From: an uncultured Alphaproteobacteria bacterium
GTDB taxonomy: Bacteria; Pseudomonadota; Alphaproteobacteria; HIMB59
Assembly (NCBI GenBank): GCA_902599405.1
Contig: CACKFO010000005.1
Location: 36,680 to 100,679 of the forward strand
DNA: 64,000 bases
Direction: 5' to 3'
Under the pieces are notes generated by a model. The model saw only the letters and a program-made list of their open reading frames with translations. It was not told the origin of the DNA and did not search any database. Both the position numbers and the translations under genes were made by a program. Shown one piece after another: positions 20,468 to 31,141 of this stretch. Numbering within the stretch: the stretch's first letter is position 1; each line of letters opens with the position of its first letter.

Positions 20468-21896
20468 TAATTGGGAAATGGTCATAGGTCTTGAAGTACA
20501 TGCCCAACTTAAAACTTCATCTAAATTATTTTCCTCCTCACCAAATCAATTTGGATCTGAGCCAAATGAGAATGTAAATTTTATTGACTCAGGAATGCCT
20601 GGAATGCTTCCAGTTATGAACTTTGGTTGTATTGAAATGGCAATAAAAACAGGGTACGCATTAAATTTTAAGATTAACAAGTATTCTGTTTTCGAAAGAA
20701 AAAATTACTTCTATCCTGATTTACCTCAAGGTTACCAAATTAGTCAATTTGAATTCCCCATTCTTAGCGAGGGTTATATCAATATTGATAGTGGTGATAA
20801 TCAAAAAAAAATTAGAATTGAGAGAGCCCATTTAGAACAAGATGCTGGCAAAAGTATTCATGATATTGATCCGAAATATAGCTTTATTGATCTCAATAGA
20901 GTAGGCACACCATTATTAGAAATAGTTTCGTATCCTGATTTATCATCTGCAGATGAAGTAATTAACTACATGTCTTCTTTAAGACAATTGCTTATGTACA
21001 TAGATGTGTGTGATGGAAATATGCAGGAAGGTTCTTTAAGAGCTGATGTAAATTTATCTGTTCGCAAAAAGGGCCAAGAACTTGGCACTAGATGTGAAAT
21101 AAAAAATTTAAATTCATTTAAATTCATTAAACAAGCTATTGAATATGAATTTCAAAGACAAATTAATATAATTGATGGTGGTGGAGAAATTGAACAGAAT
21201 ACTATGTTGTTTGATACAAGCACCGGGGAAACAAGAGCAATGAGAAGTAAGGAATTCTCACATGATTATCGTTATTTTCCTGATCCCGATTTATTACCTG
21301 TAAATTTAAGCCAAGAGCAAATTGATAAAATAAAACCCTTAGTAGGAGAACTTCCCCAAGATAAGTTAAATAAATATTTAGATAATTACAGTTTAGATAA
21401 AGACATAGCTAAAATCATAATTGCTGAAAAACAAAACGCAAATTTATTTGAAAAAATGATTTCTGAGTCAACCGTGAAACCAAAATTTATAGCTGCTTGG
21501 TTAGTTGGAGATATATTTGCATTTATCAAAGAAAATAATTTAGAAGTAAATAGTCTAAATGATAAAACAAAAGATATTACTGATCTTTTGAAATTAATTT
21601 CTGATGATGTAATTTCAAATAAAGCTGGTAAAGAAATTTTACCGAAAGTTTTAAATGGTGAAGGTAAGCCATCTGAACTTGTAAAGGAATTAGGACTTGA
21701 ACAAGTGTCTGACTCAGGTGAATTGGAAAAAATAATTGATGAAGCTTTAGTAGGAGAAGAGGAGAACATTTTAAAATTTCAAGGAGGTTCTGATAGAGTT
21801 TTAGGATATTTTGTTGGTAAATGTCTAAAAGCTACAAAAGGTAAAGGTAATCCTAAATTAATAAATAAAATCCTTCTCGAAAAACTTAAAAAGTAA
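20460..21896 (+). CDS. gatB: Asp/Glu-tRNA amidotransferase subunit B
   Basis: GLEVHAQLKTSSKLFSSS, LNRVGTPLLEIVSYPD, YRYFPDPDLLP. Confidence 0.97.
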   Translation: MSNNWEMVIGLEVHAQLKTSSKLFSSSPNQFGSEPNENVNFIDSGMPGMLPVMNFGCIEMAIKTGYALNFKINKYSVFERKNYFYPDLPQGYQISQFEFPILSEGYINIDSGDNQKKIRIERAHLEQDAGKSIHDIDPKYSFIDLNRVGTPLLEIVSYPDLSSADEVINYMSSLRQLLMYIDVCDGNMQEGSLRADVNLSVRKKGQELGTRCEIKNLNSFKFIKQAIEYEFQRQINIIDGGGEIEQNTMLFDTSTGETRAMRSKEFSHDYRYFPDPDLLPVNLSQEQIDKIKPLVGELPQDKLNKYLDNYSLDKDIAKIIIAEKQNANLFEKMISESTVKPKFIAAWLVGDIFAFIKENNLEVNSLNDKTKDITDLLKLISDDVISNKAGKEILPKVLNGEGKPSELVKELGLEQVSDSGELEKIIDEALVGEEENILKFQGGSDRVLGYFVGKCLKATKGKGNPKLINKILLEKLKK

Positions 21897-21973
21897 CTGC
21901 ATAGACATTTTTATTAATAATAAGAATGACAATTCTTTTTATTCGACTATATTTCGGCTATAAATAAGCCTAT

Positions 21974-22065
21974 GGAGAGGTGGGTGAGTGGCTGAAACCA
22001 GCGGTTTGCTAAACCGCCGTACGACGCAAGTTGTACCGAGGGTTCGAATCCCTCTCTCTCCGCCA
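21974..22065 (+). tRNA. tRNA-Ser(GCU)
   Basis: GGAGAGG...TCTCTCC acceptor, anticodon loop TTTGCTAAA, long variable arm, GGTTCGAATCC T-loop, encoded CCA. Confidence 0.93.
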
Positions 22066-22110
22066 TAAAAAAAACATATATATTTGATATAAAAATAGTA
22101 AAAAATAATA

Positions 22111-22983
22111 ATGCTCACAGGATCTATACCAGCAATAATAACTCCCTTTTCAAATGGTGAAGTTGACTACGATAGTTTTGAAAAACTACTAAACTGGCAA
22201 ATTAAAAGTGGAATATCTGGAGTAACGGTTTGCGGAACCACAGGGGAGTCACCAACTTTATCACATGATGAGCATATGAAGTTAGTCGAGTTCGCAATAA
22301 AAGTTGCTTCAAAAAAAATACCTGTTATTGCCGGCACAGGATCTAATTCGACTAAAGAGGCAATTGAATTTACTAAACACGCCTTTAAAGCAGGAGCAAA
22401 TTACGGATTAGTTGTTACACCATATTATAATAAACCTAATCAATTAGGTTTGATTAACCATTTCAAAAAAATTGCAAAAGTTTCACCTTTAAAACAACTA
22501 ATTTACAATATACCAGGAAGATCAATTGTAGACTTGTCTTTTGATAGCTTTAAGGAACTAAATAAAGTATCAAACATCGTCGGTATTAAAGACGCCTCCA
22601 ATGATATGTCAAGACCTTTGATTATGAGAACTTTTATGAAAAAAGATTTTAATTATTTGTCTGGTGAAGATGGAACCATTGCTGGTTTTTTAGCTCAAGG
22701 CGGGCATGGCTGTATATCAGTTACAGCTAATGTTGCTCCTAAACTTACATCAATGCTCCACTATCATTGGAAAAAAAAGAATTATAAGGAATTTGATAAA
22801 GTTAATTTAAAATTAGCTCCATTGTCAAAAATATTGTTTGCTGAACCTAATCCTACACCAGCTAAGTATGCCCTTTCTTTAATGGGTAAATGTAAAGCTG
22901 ATGTAAGAGAACCTTTGTATGAATTAAGCTCTGATACAAAAAAACAAGTAAGAAAAATAATAAAAGATTTAAATTTTATTTAA
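22111..22983 (+). CDS. dapA: 4-hydroxy-tetrahydrodipicolinate synthase
   Basis: SIPAIITPF, CGTTGESPTLSHDEH, YNIPGRSIVDLS, GIKDASND. Confidence 0.95.
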   Translation: MLTGSIPAIITPFSNGEVDYDSFEKLLNWQIKSGISGVTVCGTTGESPTLSHDEHMKLVEFAIKVASKKIPVIAGTGSNSTKEAIEFTKHAFKAGANYGLVVTPYYNKPNQLGLINHFKKIAKVSPLKQLIYNIPGRSIVDLSFDSFKELNKVSNIVGIKDASNDMSRPLIMRTFMKKDFNYLSGEDGTIAGFLAQGGHGCISVTANVAPKLTSMLHYHWKKKNYKEFDKVNLKLAPLSKILFAEPNPTPAKYALSLMGKCKADVREPLYELSSDTKKQVRKIIKDLNFI

Positions 22984-23421
22984 TTGTCTATTCAAAATCG
23001 TAGAGCAAAATTTGATTATGAAATCAAAGAAACTTATGTTGCTGGAATAGTGCTTGAAAGCAATGAAGTTAAACCACTTCGAAGTGGGAAAGCCTCTATT
23101 CAGTCAAGTTTTATTAATGAACAAAAAGGTGAAATTTACATCAATAATTTTGAAATTATTTCAAGAGGTAAGAATTTTGACCTCAAAAAGAAGACGAGAT
23201 CTGTAAAAAAACTTTTACTTAATAAAAGAGAGATAAAGAAGATTTTAGGAATGTTGACCACAAAAGGTTTTACAGCGGTTCCTATGGAGATTTTCTTTAA
23301 TGAAAAAGGTTTAGCAAAAGTAAAATTTGGAGTTGGCATCGGTAAAAAGAAATTTGATAAAAGGGAGACAATTAAGCAAAGAGAGTGGGATCGTAAAAGA
23401 CAAAGAATTTTAAAAAAATAA
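22984..23421 (+). CDS. smpB: SsrA-binding protein SmpB
   Basis: [50 protein letters not shown] start. Confidence 0.95.
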   Translation: MSIQNRRAKFDYEIKETYVAGIVLESNEVKPLRSGKASIQSSFINEQKGEIYINNFEIISRGKNFDLKKKTRSVKKLLLNKREIKKILGMLTTKGFTAVPMEIFFNEKGLAKVKFGVGIGKKKFDKRETIKQREWDRKRQRILKK

Positions 23422-23429
23422 TAATTTTC

Positions 23430-23458
23430 TTGTAATCTTACTTACTTTTTCATATAAA
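23430..23458 (+). promoter_or_regulatory. candidate sigma70 promoter of rpoZ (TTGTAA-N17-TATAAA), 6 nt before ATG
   Basis: Read directly in the smpB-rpoZ gap; spacing implies a leaderless or near-leaderless transcript. Confidence 0.55.
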
Positions 23459-23464
23459 CCTCAC

Positions 23465-23731
23465 ATGGCAAGAGTTACAGTAGAAGATTGTACTAAAAAC
23501 GTTGATAGTCTTTTTGATTTAGTTTTACTGGCATCTCACAGAGCAAAGGTTCTTAATGCAGGTAATGAAGCCCAGGTTCCACTAGATAATGATAAAAGCA
23601 CGGTTATAGCTCTAAGAGAAATTGCTGATGAAAAAATTAGTGTCGGAGATGTCAAAGAAGACATTATTAAGAGTTATCAATTAGTTCAAGAAAAAGAAGA
23701 AGAAAACGAAGATCATCTTCTTGAAGATTAA
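23465..23731 (+). CDS. rpoZ: RNA polymerase omega subunit
   Basis: [40 protein letters not shown]. Confidence 0.95.
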   Translation: MARVTVEDCTKNVDSLFDLVLLASHRAKVLNAGNEAQVPLDNDKSTVIALREIADEKISVGDVKEDIIKSYQLVQEKEEENEDHLLED

Positions 23732-23760
23732 AAGTTATATTTAGTTTATTATTTTAGCTG

Positions 23761-25902
23761 ATGTTTCAAACCAGCTACTTCAACAAAAGTTACAGCGAGT
23801 TTAAATCTGCATTAGAATCATATGACAAAAATTTTAAAGAAGATCTATTTGTAAAAGCTATTGAGGTTGCTGAAAATTCTCATAAGGACCAATTTCGTGC
23901 CTCTGGAGATCCGTATATAATTCATCCATATGAAGTATGTAAATCACTAATTGAATTAAAATTAGATACTGAAACTGTAATTACTGGCTTACTACATGAT
24001 GTCATTGAAGATACTGAATTTTCAAAAGATGAATTAAAAAAAAATTTTGGCGATGCAATATCTGGCCTCGTTGATGGTTTGACCAAAATAGATTTTTTGG
24101 AAGAAAAAAAAACAACAAGATCAGAAAAAGAGGCCGAAAATTTCAGAAAATTATTAATTTCTACTGCTAAAGATATAAGAGTTTTAATTATAAAATTAGC
24201 TGACAGACTTCATAATATTAAAACTATTCATTATTTTAAAGATGTTGAAAAAAGAAAAAGAGTGAGCAATGAAACTTTATTAATTTATGCCCCGCTTGCT
24301 CAAAGATTAGGATTTGAGAATTGGAAATCAATTTTAGAAAATATATCTTTTAAAAATTTACACCCAGATATTTTTAACAGAATCAATGACAAAATAGATA
24401 ATACCTTCAAAAACTTAGAAGGTTCATTTATTGATCTTGAAAATTTAATGAGGGAGCAACTTTCCAAGTCTGATATTGATGCTGAGATTCATTACCGAAA
24501 AAAAAATCCTTACTCTATTTGGAAAAAAATAAATAAGAAAAATACAGATTTAAATTCTATATCTGATATAGCTGCTGTCAGGATCATTACTAAATCAACA
24601 AGAGATTGTTACAGGGTTCTGGGTATTATTCACCGAAATTTTTCCGCTAAAGTTGGAAGAACAAAAGATTATATATCTAGTCCAAAACCCAATGGGTATA
24701 GATCGATACATTCTGATCTTATTTTTCAAAAAAAAATATTTGAAGTACAAATAAGATCAAGAGCTATGCATATGATAGCGGAAAATGGTATAGCTGCACA
24801 TTGGAGATATAAATATTTAAATAAAGATAGTCAAAGCGAGGGCGTCTATGCTTGGTTAAGAGATGCTGTAAATTATGTTGAGGAAAAAGATGAACAACAT
24901 CTCATCCTTAACAAAACCTCACAACAATTTTTTGATGAACAAATTTATGTTTTTTCACCTAAAGGAGAATTATTTACACTCCCAGTTGACTCCACTCCAG
25001 TTGACTATGCGTATACTATTCATACAGATATTGGAGATAGATGCGCTGGAGCAATAGTTAATGGACAAGAGTCACCTTTAAGTACAAAACTAAATAATGG
25101 AGATCAAGTTGAAATCATTCTTGATGAAAGCACTACAATTTCACCTTTATGGATTAGATTTGTAAAAAAAGAAAAAGTAAAAGAAAAAATAAGGTATTTT
25201 TTTAGGTCAAAAAGAAGAAGAGAGTTTGAAATACTAGGTAAAGATATTTTAAACTATATCGCAAAGTCTAAAAACATTGCTGCCGATGAAAATACTTTTA
25301 ACAAAATTTTAACCAAAACTGATTTTAAATTTAAAAATAAACTTTTTGAAAATGTTGGAAGAGGTTTTTTATCTAGAGCTGAACTAGATAAATTATTTAA
25401 GGAAATGGAAGATAATATTGTAAAAAAAATTTTTCAATCTAATGATGACGAAGAAAGAGTAGATGTATTAAAATATGAAAATGGTATTGCTATTAATTAT
25501 GCAACTTGTTGTTCTCCTATTAAAGGCGATAGCATTATCTCAATAATGTCATATGGTCGAGGTCTAGTAGTACACAATACAATTTGTGACAGTTTAGGTT
25601 ATTATCATAAAGATAATTTTTATAAATCTGAATGGGGGGAAGGAGAAAGTCAATCTGAATTTAACTCAAGGATAGAGATAGTTATTAAAAACCAACCTGG
25701 AGCTCTATTTAGTATTACTTCAATCTTCGATAAGCATGAAATTAATATCGAAAATATTCGTATCGCTAATAGAACTAAAAAAGTTTACACATTTATTATA
25801 GATATAAGTATTGAAAGCTCAGATAAACTAAAATTTGTTCTTGCCGAAATGAAAACTTTAAGCCAAGTTGATAAAGTTAAAAGACAATCAATTAATTATT
25901 AA
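23761..25902 (+). CDS. spoT: RelA/SpoT-family (p)ppGpp synthetase/hydrolase
   Basis: HD domain GLLHDVIEDTEFS; synthetase YISSPKPNGYRSIHS; TGS domain; ACT domain. Confidence 0.95.
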   Translation: MFQTSYFNKSYSEFKSALESYDKNFKEDLFVKAIEVAENSHKDQFRASGDPYIIHPYEVCKSLIELKLDTETVITGLLHDVIEDTEFSKDELKKNFGDAISGLVDGLTKIDFLEEKKTTRSEKEAENFRKLLISTAKDIRVLIIKLADRLHNIKTIHYFKDVEKRKRVSNETLLIYAPLAQRLGFENWKSILENISFKNLHPDIFNRINDKIDNTFKNLEGSFIDLENLMREQLSKSDIDAEIHYRKKNPYSIWKKINKKNTDLNSISDIAAVRIITKSTRDCYRVLGIIHRNFSAKVGRTKDYISSPKPNGYRSIHSDLIFQKKIFEVQIRSRAMHMIAENGIAAHWRYKYLNKDSQSEGVYAWLRDAVNYVEEKDEQHLILNKTSQQFFDEQIYVFSPKGELFTLPVDSTPVDYAYTIHTDIGDRCAGAIVNGQESPLSTKLNNGDQVEIILDESTTISPLWIRFVKKEKVKEKIRYFFRSKRRREFEILGKDILNYIAKSKNIAADENTFNKILTKTDFKFKNKLFENVGRGFLSRAELDKLFKEMEDNIVKKIFQSNDDEERVDVLKYENGIAINYATCCSPIKGDSIISIMSYGRGLVVHNTICDSLGYYHKDNFYKSEWGEGESQSEFNSRIEIVIKNQPGALFSITSIFDKHEINIENIRIANRTKKVYTFIIDISIESSDKLKFVLAEMKTLSQVDKVKRQSINY

Positions 25903-26609
25903 TGAAACTAGGCGTTAATATAGATCATATAGCGACTCTTCGTAATGCTAGGGGTCAGGATAATCCAAATTTAATTAGAGCATTGAAAGTTTGTCAAGAA
26001 GCAAAAATTGATACACTAACTGTTCACTTAAGAGAAGATAGGAGGCACATAAAAGATAAAGATCTCTTTGAATTAAAAAAATATTCTAAAATTCCTATTA
26101 ATCTTGAAATGGCGCTTACAGAAGAGATGATAAAAATAGCAAGCAAGATCAATCCAAAATTTATTTGTATTGTTCCCGAAAAAAGAAATGAAATTACAAC
26201 AGAGGGTGGTCTGAATTTAAACAAAATATCACAAGCAAAATTAAAAAAATTATTAAAAATATCTGGAAAAAAAAATATACAATTAAGTGCCTTTATAAAC
26301 CCGACAAAAAAAATGATTAATTTAGCTAAAAATTTAGGTTTTGATACAGTAGAACTACACACAGGTAATTTAGATAAAAAAATTATTAGAAAATCCACAA
26401 TAAATCAAATAAATGAAATGATTGAGTATGCTCACTCTAAAAAATTAATTGTAAATGTAGGGCATGGTTTAAATTTTAAAAATATTAAGTTTATAAAAAA
26501 AAGAAAATATGTCGATACTGTTCACGTTGGTCATTTTATAATATCTGAAGCAATATTTATTTCACTAACCAAGACTATAAATATTTTTAGAAATTTAATA
26601 AAAAAATGA
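25902..26609 (+). CDS. pdxJ: pyridoxine 5'-phosphate synthase
   Basis: LGVNIDHIATLRNARG, LTVHLREDRRHIKD, VNVGHGLNFKN. Confidence 0.96.
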   Translation: MKLGVNIDHIATLRNARGQDNPNLIRALKVCQEAKIDTLTVHLREDRRHIKDKDLFELKKYSKIPINLEMALTEEMIKIASKINPKFICIVPEKRNEITTEGGLNLNKISQAKLKKLLKISGKKNIQLSAFINPTKKMINLAKNLGFDTVELHTGNLDKKIIRKSTINQINEMIEYAHSKKLIVNVGHGLNFKNIKFIKKRKYVDTVHVGHFIISEAIFISLTKTINIFRNLIKK

Positions 26610-26974
26610 TAATTGGTCATGGTATAGATTTAGTTGAGATAGATAGAGTAAATAATATCTATGCTAAATATAAGAAAAATTTCATATCTAAATACTTTTT
26701 GAATGATCAATTCAAATCAATTAATAAAAACTTATTAGCAAATAATTTTGCAATAAAAGAGGCTTTTTCAAAAAGTATAGGTATGGGCTTTAGATCTCCT
26801 TGTTACCCAAATAATATTGTGGTTAGTCGTAATGAATTAGGAAAACCAGTCATTTCTCTGAAAAATAAACTTGAAAGTTATTTAAATGATACTTTTGGGA
26901 AATATGTTATTCATGTTAGCTTAACAGACACAAAATTATATTCGATTGCGTCGGTAATTATTGAGCAAAGTTAA
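26606..26974 (+). CDS. acpS: holo-ACP synthase
   Basis: GHGIDLVEIDRV, NNFAIKEAFSKSIG, HVSLTDTKLYSIASV. Confidence 0.93.
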   Translation: MIIGHGIDLVEIDRVNNIYAKYKKNFISKYFLNDQFKSINKNLLANNFAIKEAFSKSIGMGFRSPCYPNNIVVSRNELGKPVISLKNKLESYLNDTFGKYVIHVSLTDTKLYSIASVIIEQS

Positions 26975-27692
26975 ATCATCTTTAATTAATAATTTTAAAG
27001 CGCTTTTTTGGGCTTTAATCATTGCAGGGGTAATTAGAACTTTTGCTATCGAGCCATTTAAAATTCCTTCTGGATCAATGAAGCCCAACTTATTGGTTGG
27101 GGACTTTCTATTTGTTTCTAAGTGGGATTATGGATACTCAAGATACTCATTTCCTTTTGGACTTCCTCCGTTCAAAGGAAAAATCTTTGAAAGTAAGCCT
27201 GAGAGAGGCGATATAATTGTTTTTAAACTCCCAGGACAAGAAAATATCAATTATGTGAAAAGATTAGTTGGGCTACCAGGAGAAACAATAAAAGTTGTAA
27301 ATGGCAAAATTTATCTAAAAACCGAAAATTCAACTGATTTTGAAGGGCTAGATCAGATAGAGGATGGATTTTTTTATGATGATCAATACGGTAAGGAAAT
27401 TCAGCAGTTAATTGAAAATGAGTATAGGATATTAAATATCACGAATGATGGACCACTTGATTACACTCCTGAGTACGAAATACCAAAAGATAAATTCTTT
27501 TTCATGGGTGATAATAGAGATAACTCATCGGATAGTAGAATTTTAAGTGGAGTTGGATTTGTGCCAAAAGTTAATATAGTTGGCAAAGTTTGGTTTATTT
27601 GGTTCTCAGTTGATACAGATTTCTCTCTATCAAAATTTTGGAATTTACCCTTTCACATCAGATATGATAGGCTTTTTAACATAATCAAATAA
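26961..27692 (+). CDS. lepB: signal peptidase I
   Basis: PFKIPSGSMKPNLLVGDFLFV (Ser), YVKRLVGLPGE (Lys), FFMGDNRDNSSDSR. Confidence 0.95.
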   Translation: MSKVKSSLINNFKALFWALIIAGVIRTFAIEPFKIPSGSMKPNLLVGDFLFVSKWDYGYSRYSFPFGLPPFKGKIFESKPERGDIIVFKLPGQENINYVKRLVGLPGETIKVVNGKIYLKTENSTDFEGLDQIEDGFFYDDQYGKEIQQLIENEYRILNITNDGPLDYTPEYEIPKDKFFFMGDNRDNSSDSRILSGVGFVPKVNIVGKVWFIWFSVDTDFSLSKFWNLPFHIRYDRLFNIIK

Positions 27693-27697
27693 ATATT

Positions 27698-28351
27698 TTG
27701 AATAAGACACAAATTTTCAAAACAATAAAAAGCCTTGAGGGTTTTAATAAAAGCATAGAACATGATAGTTTTGAAAAATCAAAAAAAAATACCGATAAAC
27801 CTTTTCAAAAATATGAATTTCTAGGAGATAGAGTTTTGGGTTTAGTTATTTCAGAATATTTGATAACCACTTTTTCACACAATACTTTAGATGAGATCTC
27901 AAGAAGGTTTATTCATCTTGTTAATACAAACACCTTAGCAAAAATATTCAGAAAAAATAATTTAGGTGATATTTTTAAACATCAACTTGATCCCAACTCA
28001 AGTAAAAATTCTATATATGCTGATGCATTAGAGTCTCTCATCGGATTTGTTTACACAAGAAAAGGTTTAATATTTTCAAAAAAATTAATAATGGAATTAT
28101 GGCAAAATGAATTAGACATACTTCCACAAAAAGATCCTAAAACATTTATACAAGAATATTGTCAAAAGAAATATAAGACAATTCCTCTTTACAAATTAAT
28201 TGAGGAAGCTGGTACGAAACATAAACCTAAATTTTTAGTATCATTGAAAATTAAAGATAATGAAGTAGAAGCAGAGGGAGTTTCAAAACAAAAAGCCGAA
28301 ATTTTAGCAGCAAAAAAAATGATTAAGATCATCAATAAATTTAGTAAATAA
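27698..28351 (+). CDS. rnc: ribonuclease III
   Basis: YEFLGDRVLGLVISEYL, DALESLIGFVY, C-terminal dsRBD; TTG start. Confidence 0.92.
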   Translation: MNKTQIFKTIKSLEGFNKSIEHDSFEKSKKNTDKPFQKYEFLGDRVLGLVISEYLITTFSHNTLDEISRRFIHLVNTNTLAKIFRKNNLGDIFKHQLDPNSSKNSIYADALESLIGFVYTRKGLIFSKKLIMELWQNELDILPQKDPKTFIQEYCQKKYKTIPLYKLIEEAGTKHKPKFLVSLKIKDNEVEAEGVSKQKAEILAAKKMIKIINKFSK

Positions 28352-28355
28352 TCTA

Positions 28356-28988
28356 TTGTACAAAACTGAGGCCATAATAACGAAAGTAGAAAATTTTAAA
28401 GAAAATCATTTAAGTATTTCGGTTTATTCTTCTGAGTATGGACAAAAATCTCTGGTAGTTTTTGGAGGAAAATCAAAAAAAAAAAATTCTACATATGTTA
28501 AGGGATCACTTAATAATATTGAATTTGACAATAATAATGTTTGCCTTTCCTCAACATCTATAAATAAATTTAAATGGTTTTTGTTTTCAAAATATGAGTT
28601 GAAGACAATTGATTATTTTTGTTTTTTAATAAATAAATTATTATTTTTAACCGACCAAAATTCTAATGTTGTAAGTTATTATTTGTTATTGATTTCTAAA
28701 TTGAATGAAAGATCTAATTACCTACCAGAGTTATTATTGCTAGAGCTTGAAATTTTAAAAGCCTCAGGTTATCAACCTGATTTAAATGAGAGTGTTTTAA
28801 AAAAAATTTTCAATTTCCATGAAAAAAGTAATTTGAAAACTTATGAGCATATTTATGAACATTTGAAAGATAATAAAGATCATCAGTTGGTTTTTTTTGA
28901 TTTTATGAGCAGAATAGTTAACAGAGTATTGATTAATTTGAATATTAATTTACCTTTTTCTAGAGATGAAATTACCAGGAAAATATAA
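28356..28988 (+). CDS. recO: DNA repair protein RecO
   Basis: EAIITKVENFKENHLSISVYSSEYG...; position after rnc; C-terminal helical domain. Confidence 0.8.
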   Translation: MYKTEAIITKVENFKENHLSISVYSSEYGQKSLVVFGGKSKKKNSTYVKGSLNNIEFDNNNVCLSSTSINKFKWFLFSKYELKTIDYFCFLINKLLFLTDQNSNVVSYYLLLISKLNERSNYLPELLLLELEILKASGYQPDLNESVLKKIFNFHEKSNLKTYEHIYEHLKDNKDHQLVFFDFMSRIVNRVLINLNINLPFSRDEITRKI

Positions 28989-29406
28989 AACTATTTATAT
29001 AGCCTCTGATCATGCAGGTTTTAGATTAAAATCCTTTATTATTGAAGAATATTTGGCCAAAAAAAAATTTAATTTCTTCGATTTAGGCACCAATTCAGAT
29101 AAATCTGTAGATTATCCAAAATTTGCAAAAAAATTATGTAAAAATATCAATAAATACAGCATGGGTATCTTGATCTGTGGATCGGGAATAGGAGTAAGTA
29201 TTAGTGCTAACAGACACAAGCACATTAGGGCATCGCTTTGTCATAACGCACAAACAGCAAAAATGACTAGAAAACACAACAATAGCAACGTTATATGTTT
29301 AAAAGGAAGACCTTTTGTAAAAAAAAATATTTTTGCTATGCTCAACGCCTATTTTAAAACAGAATTTGACAAAGGTAGACATTTAAGGAGAATATCGCAA
29401 CTATGA
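28966..29406 (+). CDS. rpiB: ribose-5-phosphate isomerase B
   Basis: [49 protein letters not shown]. Confidence 0.95.
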   Translation: MKLPGKYKTIYIASDHAGFRLKSFIIEEYLAKKKFNFFDLGTNSDKSVDYPKFAKKLCKNINKYSMGILICGSGIGVSISANRHKHIRASLCHNAQTAKMTRKHNNSNVICLKGRPFVKKNIFAMLNAYFKTEFDKGRHLRRISQL

Positions 29407-30680
29407 CACTTAGTGAGAATTTTTTTTCTAGTAATCTAGAACATGCAGATAAAGATCTATATCAAAGTATTTCACAAGAACTTTCAAGGCAACAGAACCA
29501 AATCGAATTAATTGCTTCTGAAAATATCGTCTCTAAAGCTGTACTTGAAGCACAAGGCTCCATTATGACTAATAAATATGCTGAGGGTTATAGTGCTAAA
29601 AGATACTATGGTGGTTGTGAATTCGTAGATATAGCTGAAAATTTAGCAATTGACCGTTTGAAACAATTGTATGGATGCAGTTATGCTAATGTTCAACCTC
29701 ACTCAGGCGCACAAGCTAATCAAGCTGTATTTTTAGCACTTATTAAACCAGGTGACACTATTTTAGGAATGTCTTTAGATGCAGGTGGTCACTTAACACA
29801 TGGTTCGAGACCAAATCAATCAGGAAAATATTTTAACGCTGTTCAGTATGGCATAAATCCAGAAACTTCTTTAATAGATTATGACGAAGTTGAAAGATTA
29901 GCTATTGAACATAAACCGACCTTGATTATTGCTGGTGGTTCAGCTTATCCAAGAAATATCGATTTTAAAAAATTTAGAGAGATAGCAGATAAGATCGAGG
30001 CATATTTATTAGTCGATATGGCACACTATTCAGGTTTAGTTGCTGCCAAAGAATACCCGGATCCATTGCCACACGCACATGTGGTTACATCTACAACTCA
30101 CAAGACTATTAGAGGTCCAAGAGGTGGTATGATACTTTCAAATGATTTAGACCTCGGAAAGAAATTTAACAGCTCTGTTTTTCCTGGTTTGCAAGGTGGA
30201 CCACTTATGCATGTGATTGCTGCTAAAGCCGTTGCTTTTGGTGAAGCCCTTCAACCAGAGTTTAAAACATACATTCAACAAGTTAAAAAGAATGCATCAA
30301 TTCTTGGAGAAGTTCTCATGTCAAACGGAATAGATATTGTCACCGGTGGAACAGACTCTCATATGGTTTTAGTAGATTTAAGATCAAAAAATGTAACGGG
30401 TAAAGATGCAGAAGAGAGTTTAGAGAGAGCTGGAATGACTTGTAATAAAAATGGTGTTGCAAATGATCCAAACCCTCCAACTATTACCTCAGGTATAAGA
30501 TTAGGATCACCAGCTGCTACCACAAGGGGTTTCAAAGAGGAAGAGTTTAAATTTATTGGTGAAAAAATCTCAACAATCATAAATGCACTATCTTCATCTA
30601 ACGCAGATATTTCGATGACAGAAAGCTCTATTCTCAAAGATGTTACCGAGCTTTGCTCTAATTTTCCAATCTACAAATAA
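29403..30680 (+). CDS. glyA: serine hydroxymethyltransferase
   Basis: [55 protein letters not shown]. Confidence 0.98.
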   Translation: MTLSENFFSSNLEHADKDLYQSISQELSRQQNQIELIASENIVSKAVLEAQGSIMTNKYAEGYSAKRYYGGCEFVDIAENLAIDRLKQLYGCSYANVQPHSGAQANQAVFLALIKPGDTILGMSLDAGGHLTHGSRPNQSGKYFNAVQYGINPETSLIDYDEVERLAIEHKPTLIIAGGSAYPRNIDFKKFREIADKIEAYLLVDMAHYSGLVAAKEYPDPLPHAHVVTSTTHKTIRGPRGGMILSNDLDLGKKFNSSVFPGLQGGPLMHVIAAKAVAFGEALQPEFKTYIQQVKKNASILGEVLMSNGIDIVTGGTDSHMVLVDLRSKNVTGKDAEESLERAGMTCNKNGVANDPNPPTITSGIRLGSPAATTRGFKEEEFKFIGEKISTIINALSSSNADISMTESSILKDVTELCSNFPIYK

Positions 30681-30682
30681 AT

Positions 30683-31138
30683 ATGAAGTGTCCCTTTTGT
30701 AAGGAGAAGGAAACATCTGTCTTGGACTCTAGACCTACAGAAGACGGTGGTGTTATCAGAAGAAGACGTCTTTGTGGATGTGAGAGAAAAGAGAGGTTCA
30801 CCACATTTGAAAGAGTACAATTCAGAGAATTCTTAGTAGTTAAAAAAAATGGTGAAAAATCCATGTTTGATAGAGATAAAATTGCTAAATCTGTTGAATT
30901 GGCATTAAGAAAAAGACCTGTAGATATTGATACTAAAGAAAAATTAATTTCAAAGATAGTCAGAGACCTTGAAGGTATGGGTGAAAATGAAGTCAGCACT
31001 AACACAATTGGTGAAATGGTAATGCAAGGTTTATATTCATTAGACAAAGTTGGCTATGTGAGATTTGCTTCTGTTTATAGAGATTTTAGAGAAACTAAAG
31101 ATTTTGAGCAATTCCTAGAAAAAATAGATAAAAAATAA
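30683..31138 (+). CDS. nrdR: transcriptional repressor NrdR
   Basis: [31 protein letters not shown] zinc ribbon and ATP-cone. Confidence 0.96.
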   Translation: MKCPFCKEKETSVLDSRPTEDGGVIRRRRLCGCERKERFTTFERVQFREFLVVKKNGEKSMFDRDKIAKSVELALRKRPVDIDTKEKLISKIVRDLEGMGENEVSTNTIGEMVMQGLYSLDKVGYVRFASVYRDFRETKDFEQFLEKIDKK

Positions 31139-31141
31139 GAT

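Noticed and set aside
21900-21960. Intrinsic terminator after gatB (AAGAAT-N4-ATTCTT then T-run)
   Set aside because: Stem is short and AT-only; in DNA this AT-rich such arms arise by chance.
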